Assembly: GCF_003336745.1 (NCBI RefSeq)
Contig: NZ_QGMX01000001.1
Span: forward strand, 304,794-368,793
Origin: Thermus caldifontis
Lineage (GTDB): Bacteria; Deinococcota; Deinococci; Deinococcales; Thermaceae
Reading direction: 5' to 3'
Length of the DNA: 64,000 bases
This document shows positions 15,885 to 25,219 of the stretch, piece after piece. A model generated the notes under the pieces. That model was not told where the DNA came from and searched no databases. It worked only from the letters and a program-made list of their open reading frames with translations. Both the position numbers and the translations under genes were made by a program. Numbering within the stretch: position 1 is the stretch's first letter; every line of letters begins with the position of its first letter.

Positions 15885-16010
15885 GCGGGGTGAAAGGAGG
15901 TGAGAGCGGGGTTAATAAAGGGTAAGCCCAGCAGGTAGGCAAGTCGGCAACAGGCACTCATGGCCGCGCCATACATGAAAGCGCGGGAATCTTTAAGGAG
16001 GTAAGTAGGT

Positions 16011-16373
16011 ATGCGTAACGCAAAAGGCTTCACCCTGATTGAGCTCCTGATCGTCATCGCCATCATCGGCATCCTGGCGGCGGTGCTGGTACCTAACCTG
16101 CTCCAGGCTCGGCGTACAGCCCAAATCCGCGCGGAAGAAGCCTACGCGCAAAACGTCTACAAGGTTGCCAACGCTGCAATTGCTGAGGACCCAAATATTG
16201 ACCAGGGCGATGTCCAAAAAAGCTGCCTGGGATCCTACACCGTTGGAAACTACAGTGCTGGCACGGCTCCCGCAACTTTGACTACGTGTAACGTTACCTA
16301 CGACCCCACTACTCAGGTAGTTACAGTGGAATACGGCGGCGCTACCAGTCCCAACAAAACTATCGGCCAGTAG
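16011..16373 (+). CDS. pilA4: Type IV major pilin PilA4-like
   Basis: 120 residues. Class III leader MRNAKG precedes FTLIELLIVIAIIGILAAVL, the near-universal type IVa pilin helix with Glu5. A small C-terminal head with two cysteines (KSCLGSY, TTCNVTY), likely a disulfide loop, follows. Preceded by TTTAAGGAGGTAAGTAGGT, a perfect Shine-Dalgarno, and its own promoter; followed by a strong terminator. Builds the pilus used for twitching, adhesion and DNA uptake. The short, Thr/Val/Gly-rich head is probably strain-variable. Confidence 0.9.
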   Translation: MRNAKGFTLIELLIVIAIIGILAAVLVPNLLQARRTAQIRAEEAYAQNVYKVANAAIAEDPNIDQGDVQKSCLGSYTVGNYSAGTAPATLTTCNVTYDPTTQVVTVEYGGATSPNKTIGQ

Positions 16374-16388
16374 CCTTCCTTCGGCTAT

Positions 16389-16432
16389 ACACTGGGTGGG
16401 CGAGAAGTTCACCCAGTGTTTGTGTTTGTTTT
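16389..16432 (+). terminator. Rho-independent terminator of pilA4
   Basis: ACACTGGGTG (16389-16398) and CACCCAGTGT (16410-16419) form a perfect 10-bp stem, followed by a T-rich run to about 16432. Confidence 0.9.
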
Positions 16433-16455
16433 ATTGGGTGGGATGCTCTCCCGGC

Positions 16456-17025
16456 CTAAGAAGTAGCCCCTAGCTCCACACCCTCGTAGATCTCCCCCAG
16501 GGAAACCCCCACCCCCAGGCAGGGGACCTCCACCTCTCCGTCCTCCGGCCCCCAGGCACGGTACAGCCAGCCTTCCGGCCCCCGGAAGTAGACCTCCACC
16601 CGGGGGTAACGGCTATCCACCAGGAGGTAGCCCTGGAGGCTGGGAAGCCTTAGGTAGCGCCAAAGCTTCTCCCGGCGGTCGGTGGCCTCTGTGCTTTGGG
16701 ACAGGACCTCCACCACCAGGCAAGGCCTTTCCTTGTATAGGGGGTGGGCATCCTCCTGGCACACCACCATGAGATCGGGATAGTAAAAGGTGTGCGGGGA
16801 AATCCTAAGGCGCATCTCGGAAACAAACACCCGGCAACCCCGCTCCTGGGCCTTTGGGCGCAAGCGATAGAAGAGGTTGCCCACAATGAGGTTATGGGCC
16901 TCCGTGGCCCCGGCCATGGCGAAGGGCACCCCTTCCACCAGCTCGTGCCGCTCGGGCTGGGCCTCCTCCCAGGCCAGGTACTCCTCAGCGGTTAACTGCC
17001 TAAGGGGCTTGGCCGGCTCACCCAT
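16456..17025 (-). CDS. Uma2-family (DUF820) PD-(D/E)XK endonuclease-like protein
   Basis: 189 residues. Uma2 signature: LTAEEYLAWEEAQPERHELVEG (start of the fold), then a helix with HNLIVGNL. The nuclease core has YYPDLMVVC (catalytic Asp), CLVVEVLS (Glu) and a Lys near TDRREKLWRY. Family function is unsettled; it is common in many copies in Thermus, cyanobacteria and actinobacteria. ATG 17025 is chosen because TAGAAT (17034-17039) lies 8 bases upstream; an earlier in-frame start at 17049 precedes the box. The 5' end overlaps the scpA stop by 8 bases. Distinct in sequence from the four tandem copies at 22-24 kb. Confidence 0.85.
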   Translation of the reverse strand: MGEPAKPLRQLTAEEYLAWEEAQPERHELVEGVPFAMAGATEAHNLIVGNLFYRLRPKAQERGCRVFVSEMRLRISPHTFYYPDLMVVCQEDAHPLYKERPCLVVEVLSQSTEATDRREKLWRYLRLPSLQGYLLVDSRYPRVEVYFRGPEGWLYRAWGPEDGEVEVPCLGVGVSLGEIYEGVELGATS

Positions 17026-17737
17026 CCCCACCCATTCTACCCACCCCACCCCCGAGGAAGCCCCCTTCCCAGCCCAGTTGGGCGGGAGAGGGAAGAAAGG
17101 CTTCCTCCTGCCTCTCCTTGGCCTCCACCCAAAGGGGGCCGAAGTTCGCCTCCTGCTCCAGCCCTACCCGCCCAAGCCGATAGGCCTCCAGAAGGGCGGC
17201 AAAGCCCATGGCCTTCTCCTCCCAGGTCCTGAGGGGAAGCCGGTGGAAGGGAAGGCGCCCCTTTAAAAAGCCCCTGATCCGGGCCCAGGCCTCCATGAGG
17301 CCAAAGCCTTCCCGGCCCAGGGCCAAGACGGCCTTTCTAAAGGGCCTGGCCGCCTCGGCCAGGGCCCTGGGGGGGAGGCGGAGGCCGGGCCTGGGAAGGG
17401 GGGGTGGGGAGACGGGGATGAGCCGGGAACGCCTCTCCAGCCGTTCCTGCAAAAAGGCCACGGTCTCCGAAAGGTCCAAAAGCACCCGCACCAGGGAGGC
17501 CTCCTCCCCTTCCTCCCTGGGGGCAAGGGCCCTTTCCGGGGAAAGCCTCAGGACCAGCAACTCCGCCAGGATGGGCAGGAGCTCGCTCCTGGCCCTTAGG
17601 TCCTCGGGGACCTGGGAAAGGGCCTGCTCTACGAGGGCAAGCACGGGCAAGGCCCTGGGGGAAACACGCCCCCGCCTAAGGGCCTCCCGCAACTCCTGGG
17701 GCGTGCCGGAAAACCCGGGGAACTCCAAGCGAATCAC
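17018..17737 (-). CDS. scpA: ScpA-like segregation and condensation protein
   Basis: 239 residues starting GTG 17737, overlapping the trpS stop (GTGA). The N-terminus IRLEFPGFSGTPQELREALRRGRVS resembles the ScpA/kleisin start (F-x-G-P-L-..LL), and a long helical segment ARSELLPILAELLVLR follows. The middle is Pro-rich and divergent. The C-terminal winged-helix is recognisable by FHRLPLRTWEEKAMGFAALLEAYRLGRVGLEQ. ScpA bridges SMC heads in the condensin complex. Slightly short and divergent, so assignment is moderate. Cotranscription with trpS is likely. Confidence 0.7.
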   Translation of the reverse strand: MIRLEFPGFSGTPQELREALRRGRVSPRALPVLALVEQALSQVPEDLRARSELLPILAELLVLRLSPERALAPREEGEEASLVRVLLDLSETVAFLQERLERRSRLIPVSPPPLPRPGLRLPPRALAEAARPFRKAVLALGREGFGLMEAWARIRGFLKGRLPFHRLPLRTWEEKAMGFAALLEAYRLGRVGLEQEANFGPLWVEAKERQEEAFLPSPAQLGWEGGFLGGGVGRMGGDG

Positions 17738-18747
17738 GAAAGCACCGGGCGCTTCGTGGGGAGAAGAAGCCCCACCTTCTCCCGCACCTCCTCCATGGTG
17801 GCCTGGGCCACGGCCCGGGCCCGCTTGGCCCCTTCCAAAAGGGCATCCATCACGTAGTCGGGGTCCTTCCTCAGCTCCTCCGCCCGCTCGCGGATGGGGC
17901 GGAGGACCTTCATCATCTCCTCAAAGAGGATGCGCTTCACCACCAGGGTCCCGATCCCCGCCTTCCGGTATTCCTCCTTCAAAGCCTCCACCAGCTCCTT
18001 GGGGGCAAAGTAGGAAAGGTAGGTGAAGACCACGGTGCGCCCCGGGTCCCCGGGGTCGGCGAGGCGGATGCGCTGGGGATCGTCGGGCAGGTGGCGGATC
18101 TTCTCCCAGATGCTCCTTTCGTCCTCCAAGAGGCCGATGGTGTTCCCCAGGGATTTGCTCATCTTGGCCTTGCCGTCTATGCCCGGCACCCTGGGGGCCT
18201 CGGGGTTGAGGAGGGCCTCGGGTTCGGGGAAGGTCTCCCCAAAGAGGGCGTTGAAGCGGCGGGCGATCTCCCGGGTGAGCTCAATGTGCTGCACCTGGTC
18301 CTCCCCCACGGGCACGGTGTCCGCCTTGTAGATGAGGATGTCCGCCGCCTGGAGCACCGGGTACATGAGAAGCCCGCTCCAGACCGCCTCCTGCTTGGCG
18401 GCCTTGTCCTTGAACTGGGTCATGCGGGTGAGGTCCCCCAAGGGGGTGATGGTGGTGAAGACCCAGGAAAGCTCCGTGTGCTCGGGCACGTGGGACTGGA
18501 CAAAGAGGGTGACCTTCTCCGGGTTGAGGCCGGCGGCCATGTTCACCAAAGCCGCCTCAAAGGTGCGCTGGGCGAGGGTAGAGGGGTCGTAGGCCAGGGG
18601 GTTGGTGAGGGCGTGGTAGTCCACGATGCAGAAGAACGCCTCCCGCCCCAACCTCTCCCCCAGCTCCACCCACTGCTTGATGGCCCCCAGGTAGTTGCCG
18701 ATGTGGATCTCCCCCGAGGGCTGGATGCCGGAAAGAACCCGCGTCAT
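17734..18747 (-). CDS. trpS: Tryptophanyl-tRNA synthetase
   Basis: 337 residues, class I synthetase. GIQPSGEIHIGNYLGA carries the HIGH-type motif (HIGN, usual for TrpRS), and KAKMSKSLGNTI is the KMSKS loop. VGEDQVQHIELTREIARRFN is the tRNA/Trp site segment. Length matches bacterial TrpRS. ATG 18747 lies 7 bases after TATTCT (18755-18760), a leaderless start, immediately downstream of the tRNA-Leu terminator. The scpA-like gene follows with a 4-base overlap. Confidence 0.96.
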   Translation of the reverse strand: MTRVLSGIQPSGEIHIGNYLGAIKQWVELGERLGREAFFCIVDYHALTNPLAYDPSTLAQRTFEAALVNMAAGLNPEKVTLFVQSHVPEHTELSWVFTTITPLGDLTRMTQFKDKAAKQEAVWSGLLMYPVLQAADILIYKADTVPVGEDQVQHIELTREIARRFNALFGETFPEPEALLNPEAPRVPGIDGKAKMSKSLGNTIGLLEDERSIWEKIRHLPDDPQRIRLADPGDPGRTVVFTYLSYFAPKELVEALKEEYRKAGIGTLVVKRILFEEMMKVLRPIRERAEELRKDPDYVMDALLEGAKRARAVAQATMEEVREKVGLLLPTKRPVLS

Positions 18748-18762
18748 GCCCCTAAGAATAGC

Positions 18763-18785
18763 AAAAACCCCGCCTAAGCGGGGCC
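18763..18785 (-). terminator. Terminator of tRNA-Leu
   Basis: On the minus strand CCCCGC (18783-18778), loop TTAG, GCGGGG (18773-18768), then TTTTT. It lies between the tRNA 3' end and the trpS promoter. Confidence 0.8.
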
Positions 18786-18788
18786 TTT

Positions 18789-18875
18789 TGGTGCCGGGGG
18801 CGGGACTTGAACCCGCACGTCCTCGCGGACACACGACCCTGAATCGTGCGCGTCTACCAATTCCGCCACCCCGGC
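18789..18875 (-). tRNA. tRNA-Leu(CAG)
   Basis: 87 nt on the minus strand. The acceptor stem GCCGGGG pairs with CCCCGGC, followed by A and an encoded CCA. The D-arm contains GGCGGAATTGGTAGACGC. Anticodon stem CACGA/TCGTG holds loop TTCAGGG, giving anticodon CAG. A class II long variable arm and T-loop GGTTCAAGTCC follow. Reads CTG, the dominant Leu codon of this genome. Confidence 0.97.
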
Positions 18876-18920
18876 AGACGCAAGGGTCATTGTACGGAAG
18901 GCCCCTATCCCCGTCAAGCC

Positions 18921-19127
18921 CTAGCGCAGGAGGGTAAGGAGGGCCAGGATCACCGCCAGGGCACTTAGGTAGAGCATGAGGCGGTTTAAGGCGGTGTTGA
19001 TGTCGCCCTTGAGCTCATGGCGCAGGAGGTCCATGCGGGTTTCCAGAGAAGTTATGCGCTCCGGAAGGGTGGCCATCACCCCTTCCACAATGCCCTCCAA
19101 CTTGTAAAGCCGCTCCTCGGTGGTCAT
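18921..19127 (-). CDS. Small tail-anchored coiled-coil protein
   Basis: 68 residues from ATG 19127. An N-terminal amphipathic helix with heptads (EERLYKLEGIVEGVMATLPERI) and LETRMDLLRHEL is followed by one hydrophobic C-terminal segment (LMLYLSALAVILALLTLLR). It resembles DUF1640/Bdr-like coiled-coil membrane proteins. TAGCCT lies 8 bases upstream. No function is assigned. It is divergent from the leu operon. Confidence 0.65.
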   Translation of the reverse strand: MTTEERLYKLEGIVEGVMATLPERITSLETRMDLLRHELKGDINTALNRLMLYLSALAVILALLTLLR

Positions 19128-19150
19128 CTGACTTAAGGCTAGCATAGCCC

Positions 19151-19180
19151 TTGACCCCGGGACAAAGGAAGCGTAGGCTA
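19151..19180 (+). promoter_or_regulatory. Promoter of the leu operon
   Basis: TTGACC (19151-19156), 18-base spacer, TAGGCT (19175-19180). Transcription would begin at or just before the leader-peptide ATG 19188. Confidence 0.7.
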
Positions 19181-19187
19181 TAGGGCA

Positions 19188-19235
19188 ATGCGGCGGGGCT
19201 TCCTGCTAGACCTAGGCCGGGCGGGCCCGGCTTAG
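19188..19235 (+). CDS. leuL: leu operon leader peptide
   Basis: 15 codons: [15 protein letters not shown]. Three leucine codons (CTG, CTA, CTA) are clustered at 19203-19214, two of them the rare CTA. The start follows the -10 box by 7 bases. Ribosome stalling at the Leu codons when leucyl-tRNA is scarce would expose the RNA at 19223-19230 and favour readthrough into leuC. The peptide itself needs no function. Confidence 0.85.
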   Translation: MRRGFLLDLGRAGPA

Positions 19236-19282
19236 GGAAGCCTTGTCGCCTTCCCCCGGGCCCAAGGACCCGGGGAGTTTTT
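19216..19282 (+). promoter_or_regulatory. Leucine-responsive transcription attenuator
   Basis: Terminator: CCCCGGG (19254-19260), 8-base loop, CCCGGGG (19269-19275), then AGTTTTTA. Antiterminator: GGGCCCGG (19223-19230), inside the leader peptide just after the Leu codons, is perfectly complementary to CCGGGCCC (19256-19263) in the 5' arm of the terminator. GCCGGG/CCCGGC (19216-19221/19226-19231) is the alternative pause hairpin. All parts of a classical attenuator are present. Confidence 0.85.
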
Positions 19283-19297
19283 ATAACGGGAGGGAGC

Positions 19298-20710
19298 ATG
19301 GGAAAAACGCTTTACGAGAAGGTTTGGGAGGCTCACGAGGTGCGAAGGCTCAAGAACGGGCAAAGCCAGCTTTTCATCGACCTGCACCTCCTCCACGAGG
19401 TCACGAGCCCCCAGGCCTTCGGCATGCTGAAGGACTTGGGCCTTAGGGTACGTTACCCCCACCGCACCTTCGCCACCGTGGATCACATCGTCCCCACCCA
19501 CGACCGCACCGAGCCCTTCCAGGACCCCTTGGCCCAGAGCATGCTGGAAGCCCTCAGACAAAACACAAAGGAGCACGGGGTCACCTTTTTTGACCTGGGA
19601 AGCGGCAACCAGGGCATTGTCCACGTGATCGGCCCCCAGCTGGGCCTCACCCAGCCGGGGATGACCATCGCCTGCGGGGACTCCCACACCTCCACCCACG
19701 GGGCCTTCGGCGCCGTGGCCTTTGGCATCGGCACCAGCCAGGTGCGGGACGTCCTCGCCACCCAGACCCTGGCGGCAAGGAAGCTGAAGGTACGGCGCAT
19801 CAACATAGAGGGGAAGCTTGCCCCAGGGGTTTACGCCAAGGACGTGATCCTGCACATCATCCGCCACCTGGGGGTGAAGGGAGGCTTGGGCTACGCCTAC
19901 GAGTACGGGGGAAGCACGGTGGAGGCCATGGACATGGAAAGCCGCATGACCCTTTGCAACATGTCCATTGAAGGTGGGGCTCGCATCGGCTACGTGAACC
20001 CCGACGAGACCACTTTCGCCTACCTCGAGGGCCGCCCCTATAGCCCCAAGGGGGCAGAGTGGGAGGAGGCCAAAAGGCGCTGGCGGGCCGTGGCCTCCGA
20101 CCCTGACGCCACCTACGATGACGTGGTCACCTTCCGGGCGGAGGAGATCCCCCCCACGGTCACCTGGGGGATCAACCCCGGCCAAGCCCTGCCCATAGAT
20201 GGGCGGATTCCCCTCTTAGAGGAGCTTCCCCCTGAGGAAAGGCCTCTGGCCGAGGAGGCCTTGGCCTACATGGGCTTTAGGCCCGGGCAACCCATCAAAG
20301 GGGTGCCCATCCAGGTGGCCTTCATCGGCAGCTGCACCAACGCCAGGCTTTCCGACCTCCGCGAGGTGGCCCGCCACCTGAAGGGCCACAAGGTGAAAAG
20401 GGGGGTGCGGGCCCTGGTGGTGCCGGGCTCGGAGTGGGTGGCCAGGAAGGCGGAGGAGGAAGGCATCGCCGAGGTCTTCCGGGAGGCGGGATTTGAGTGG
20501 CGGAACCCGGGGTGCTCCATGTGCCTGGCCATGAACCCCGACCGCCTGCAAGGGGACGAGCTTGCCGCCAGCTCCTCCAACCGCAACTACAAGGGAAGGA
20601 TGGGAAGCCCAAAGGGGCGCACGGTGCTCATGAGCCCCCTGATGGTAGCGGCGGCGGCGGTGACGGGCGAGATCGCCGATGCCCGGGAAGTGTTTGGGAT
20701 TGGGAGGTAA
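19298..20710 (+). CDS. leuC: 3-isopropylmalate dehydratase large subunit
   Basis: 470 residues, aconitase superfamily. [4Fe-4S] ligands are in GSCTNAR and in [13 protein letters not shown]. Substrate motifs [13 protein letters not shown] and [12 protein letters not shown] are intact. It isomerises 2- to 3-isopropylmalate with LeuD in leucine synthesis. ATG 19298 follows GGGAGGGAGC. First structural gene after the attenuator, 3 bases before leuD. Confidence 0.97.
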   Translation: MGKTLYEKVWEAHEVRRLKNGQSQLFIDLHLLHEVTSPQAFGMLKDLGLRVRYPHRTFATVDHIVPTHDRTEPFQDPLAQSMLEALRQNTKEHGVTFFDLGSGNQGIVHVIGPQLGLTQPGMTIACGDSHTSTHGAFGAVAFGIGTSQVRDVLATQTLAARKLKVRRINIEGKLAPGVYAKDVILHIIRHLGVKGGLGYAYEYGGSTVEAMDMESRMTLCNMSIEGGARIGYVNPDETTFAYLEGRPYSPKGAEWEEAKRRWRAVASDPDATYDDVVTFRAEEIPPTVTWGINPGQALPIDGRIPLLEELPPEERPLAEEALAYMGFRPGQPIKGVPIQVAFIGSCTNARLSDLREVARHLKGHKVKRGVRALVVPGSEWVARKAEEEGIAEVFREAGFEWRNPGCSMCLAMNPDRLQGDELAASSSNRNYKGRMGSPKGRTVLMSPLMVAAAAVTGEIADAREVFGIGR

Positions 20711-20713
20711 ACC

Positions 20714-22353
<1,640 letters not shown>

Positions 22354-22358
22354 GGAAA

Positions 22359-22898
22359 ATGCTCCGCTACCGCTTCAGCGCCGAGGACTTCCACCGCATG
22401 GCCGAAGCCGGCATCCTCCCCGAGGACGCCCGGGTGGAGCTGGTGGAGGGGGAGATCCTAACCATGAGCCCCGTGGGCAAACGCCACATGGCCACAGTCA
22501 AACGCCTTATGGACCTTCTTTTCCCTCTGCAACAAGGAAGGAAAGCCCTCCTGCAGATTCAAGACCCCTTAAGGCTCTCCCCGGAAAGCGAACCCCAGCC
22601 CGATCTCGCCCTCCTCGCCTACCGGGAGGACTTCTACCGGGACCGGATCCCAGAGGCCCAAGACGCCCTCTTGGTGGTGGAGGTGGCCGAGACCTCCTTG
22701 GAGCATGACCTGGGGGTAAAGGTCCCCCTCTACGCCAAAGCGGGGGTGCCCGAGGTCTGGGTGGTGGACCTGATGCGGGACCGGATGCACGTTTTCCGCA
22801 AGCCCACCGGCGAGGGCTACGGCCACCAGGAAGTCCTGGAGGAAGGCGAGCTGGAAATCCTGGGGCTCAAGGTCCCCGTGAAGGAGGTGCTGCCGTGA
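22359..22898 (+). CDS. Uma2-family protein, tandem copy 1
   Basis: 179 residues. N-terminal FSAEDFHRMAEAGILPED, VELVEGEILTMSPVG, then the PD-(D/E)XK-like core: EPQPDLALL (Asp), ALLVVEVAE (Glu), LGVKVPLYAKAGVPEVWVVDL (Lys), VFRKP. First of four head-to-tail paralogues joined by GTGA/ATGA overlaps inside the branched-chain amino-acid operon. The 3' third is almost identical to copy 3. Function of the family is not established. Confidence 0.85.
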   Translation: MLRYRFSAEDFHRMAEAGILPEDARVELVEGEILTMSPVGKRHMATVKRLMDLLFPLQQGRKALLQIQDPLRLSPESEPQPDLALLAYREDFYRDRIPEAQDALLVVEVAETSLEHDLGVKVPLYAKAGVPEVWVVDLMRDRMHVFRKPTGEGYGHQEVLEEGELEILGLKVPVKEVLP

Positions 22899-23428
22899 CC
22901 CGCCACCGGATCTCCCTGGAGGAGTTCCACCGCATGGTGGAGGCCGGGGTCTTCCCCGAGGACCTCAGGCTGGAACTGGTGGAAGGAGAGCTTTTGGAGA
23001 TGAGCCCCATTGGCCCCAAGCACGCTTATGTGGTGCGCAGGCTCACCAGCTTGCTAGCCCCCTTGGCCCAGGAGAACAAGGCCCTCCTTTCCGTACAAAA
23101 CCCCTTGGTGGTGGGCAACTCCGAGCTCTATCCCGACCTGGTCCTCCTCCCCCCTCAAGGGGATAGCCCCCACCGCCATCCCCTGGGCCAAGAGGTCCTC
23201 TTGGTGGTGGAGGTAGCTGAGGCTTCCTTGGATTACGACCTCAACATCAAGTCCTCCCTCTACGCCCAAGCCGGGGTGCCCGAGGTCTGGGTGGTGGACC
23301 TGGTGCACCGTAAGGTGCACGTTTTCCGCAAACCCCGGGGAGGGAGGTACCAGGAACGGCATGCCTTGGAAGGGGGCGAGCTGGAAATCCTGGGGCTCAG
23401 GATACCGGTAAAGGAGGTCCTACCATGA
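22895..23428 (+). CDS. Uma2-family protein, tandem copy 2
   Basis: 177 residues from GTG 22895, overlapping the stop of copy 1. Same fold: ISLEEFHRMVEAGVFPED, LELVEGELLEMSPIG, ELYPDLVLLP, VLLVVEVAE, SSLYAQAGVPEVWVVDL. The first 40 codons are nearly identical to copy 4. The third conserved position reads INIKSSLYAQ-like (DLNIKSSLYAQ) rather than LGVKVPLYAK, but the Lys is retained. Confidence 0.85.
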   Translation: MTRHRISLEEFHRMVEAGVFPEDLRLELVEGELLEMSPIGPKHAYVVRRLTSLLAPLAQENKALLSVQNPLVVGNSELYPDLVLLPPQGDSPHRHPLGQEVLLVVEVAEASLDYDLNIKSSLYAQAGVPEVWVVDLVHRKVHVFRKPRGGRYQERHALEGGELEILGLRIPVKEVLP

Positions 23429-23958
23429 CCCGTTACCTCTTCTCCCTGGAGGACTTCCACCGCATGGCCGAAGCCGGCATCCTCCCCGAGGACGCCCGGG
23501 TGGAGCTTTTGGAGGGGGAGATCGTAACCATGAGCCCGGTCGGCAAAAAACACGCCTACGCCCTCAACACCCTGGTGGACCTCCTGGCTCCTTTGGTGGG
23601 AAAGGCGGTCCTTTCCGTGCAAAACCCGCTGGTGCTCGGCCCCACCACCGAGGTCTACCCTGACCTGGTCCTGCTCACACCCCCCCGGACCCGCTACCGG
23701 AACCGCTTACCTGAAGGTCCAGACGCCCTCTTGGTGGTGGAGGTGGCCGAGACCTCCTTGGAGCATGACCTGGGGGTGAAGGTCCCCCTCTACGCCAAAG
23801 CGGGGGTGCCCGAGGTTTGGGTGGTGGACCTGGCACGGAACCGGGTACACGTTTTCCGCAAGCCCACCGGGGAGGGCTTCGGCCACCAGGAAGTCCTGGA
23901 GGAAGGCGAGCTGGAAATCCTGGGGCTCAAGGTCCCCGTGAGGGAGGTGCTGCCGTGA
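23425..23958 (+). CDS. Uma2-family protein, tandem copy 3
   Basis: 177 residues, ATG 23425 overlapping the stop of copy 2. FSLEDFHRMAEAGILPED and ARVELLEGEIVTMSPVG are close to copy 1, and from about 23720 to the stop it is almost base-for-base the same as copy 1 (offset 1060). Core residues EVYPDLVLL, ALLVVEVAE and LGVKVPLYAK are intact. Confidence 0.85.
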   Translation: MTRYLFSLEDFHRMAEAGILPEDARVELLEGEIVTMSPVGKKHAYALNTLVDLLAPLVGKAVLSVQNPLVLGPTTEVYPDLVLLTPPRTRYRNRLPEGPDALLVVEVAETSLEHDLGVKVPLYAKAGVPEVWVVDLARNRVHVFRKPTGEGFGHQEVLEEGELEILGLKVPVREVLP

Positions 23959-24488
23959 CCCGCCACCGGATCTCCCTGGAGGAGTTCCACCGCATGGTGG
24001 AGGCCAGGGTCTTCCCCGAGGACCTCAGGCTGGAACTGGTGGAAGGAGAGCTTTTGGAGATGAGCCCCATTGGGAAACGCCACGCCGCCAAGGTAGCTAA
24101 GCTTACCGCCCTCTTCAGCCCCCTCGTGCCCCATAAGGCCATCCTCTTTGTGCAAAGCCCCTTAGGGGTAGGGGATTCGGAGCTTTATCCCGACCTCGCC
24201 CTCCTCCGCCCCCGGGCGGACTTTTACGAGGACCACCTGCCCCAAGGGCACGAGGCCTTTTTGGTGGTGGAGGTGGCGGAGACCTCCCTCCACCACGACC
24301 TGGGGGTGAAGGTCCCCCTCTACGCCAAAGCGGGGGTGCCCGAGGTCTGGGTGGTGGACCTGGAAGGGGGAAGGGTCCTGGTGCATAGGGAGCCGGGGGA
24401 GGGAGGCTACAAGGAGGCGAGGACCCTGGGGCCGGGCGAGACCCTGGCCTTCATGGGGGTGGAGATCCCCGTGGAGGAACTCCTATGA
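23955..24488 (+). CDS. Uma2-family protein, tandem copy 4
   Basis: 177 residues from GTG 23955 (overlaps the stop of copy 3, as copy 2 overlaps copy 1). ISLEEFHRMVEARVFPED, LELVEGELLEMSPIG, ELYPDLALLRP, AFLVVEVAETSLHHDLGVK. The C-terminus diverges (VHREPGEGGYKEARTLGPG). Longer in-frame upstream sequence exists but lies inside copy 3. Its stop overlaps the SDR start. Confidence 0.85.
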   Translation: MTRHRISLEEFHRMVEARVFPEDLRLELVEGELLEMSPIGKRHAAKVAKLTALFSPLVPHKAILFVQSPLGVGDSELYPDLALLRPRADFYEDHLPQGHEAFLVVEVAETSLHHDLGVKVPLYAKAGVPEVWVVDLEGGRVLVHREPGEGGYKEARTLGPGETLAFMGVEIPVEELL

Positions 24489-25219
24489 GGAAGACCCTGA
24501 TCCTCACCGGGGCCAGCCGCGGGATCGGCCGGGCCCTGGCCTTGGAGCTGGCCCGATCCGGCTACGACCTGGTGTTGAACGCCCGCTCGGAAGGCCCCTT
24601 GAGGGAGGTGGCGGAGGAGGTTCGCGCCCTGGGGGCCAAGGCGGAGGCGGTGGCGGGAAGCGCCGGCCAGGCCCAGGTGGCCCAAGAGCTGGTGCGGAGG
24701 GCCGAGGGCCTAGGGGGGTTTTACGGCTACATCCATAACGCCGGCGTCCTCCACCCGGGGCCCTTGGTCTATGAGCTGGCCGAGCCCCTCTTCTTGGAGG
24801 TCCTCGAGGCCAACCTCATCGCCGGCTACCAACTGGCCCGCTTCGCCTACCCCCTTCTGCGGAAAAGGGGGGAAGGGCTGGCGGTGTATGTGGGCTCTGG
24901 GGCAGCGGAGTCCAACCTTCCCGGCATCGGGGCCTATGCGGTGGCCAAGGCGGCGGAGGAGCACCTGGCCCGGCAGCTGGCGGCGGAGGTGCCCGAGGTC
25001 GCCTGCTTCATCTACCGGCCCGGAGTGGTGGAGACCGACATGCAACGGGCCGCCCGCGAGGCCCAGGGAAGCGCCGCTCCCCTGCTCCATCAGGTTTTTC
25101 GCGGGTACAAGGAGGAAGGCCGCCTCCTTACTCCAGAGAAAGCTGCGGAAGCCCTGGTGCGCCTGCTGCAAAAACCGCGGCAACACCATGGCAAGATCGT
25201 TTCTTGGAGGGACGCATGA
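24485..25219 (+). CDS. SDR-family oxidoreductase
   Basis: 244 residues. Rossmann motif TGASRGIG at the N-terminus for NAD(P), NARSE and the HNAG motif (YGYIHNAGVL). Catalytic Ser is in VGSGAAES and Tyr/Lys in YAVAKAAEE. All SDR catalytic residues are present; substrate unknown. C-terminal RPGVVETDMQ is classical. The gene starts within the stop of Uma2 copy 4 and its stop overlaps the ilvD start, so it is transcribed with leu/ilv genes. Confidence 0.88.
   Translation: MRKTLILTGASRGIGRALALELARSGYDLVLNARSEGPLREVAEEVRALGAKAEAVAGSAGQAQVAQELVRRAEGLGGFYGYIHNAGVLHPGPLVYELAEPLFLEVLEANLIAGYQLARFAYPLLRKRGEGLAVYVGSGAAESNLPGIGAYAVAKAAEEHLARQLAAEVPEVACFIYRPGVVETDMQRAAREAQGSAAPLLHQVFRGYKEEGRLLTPEKAAEALVRLLQKPRQHHGKIVSWRDA

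Noticed and set aside
22359..24488. CRISPR-like repetition
   Set aside because: The repetition is of whole coding genes about 530 bases apart, not short direct repeats with spacers. No CRISPR array was seen anywhere in the window.
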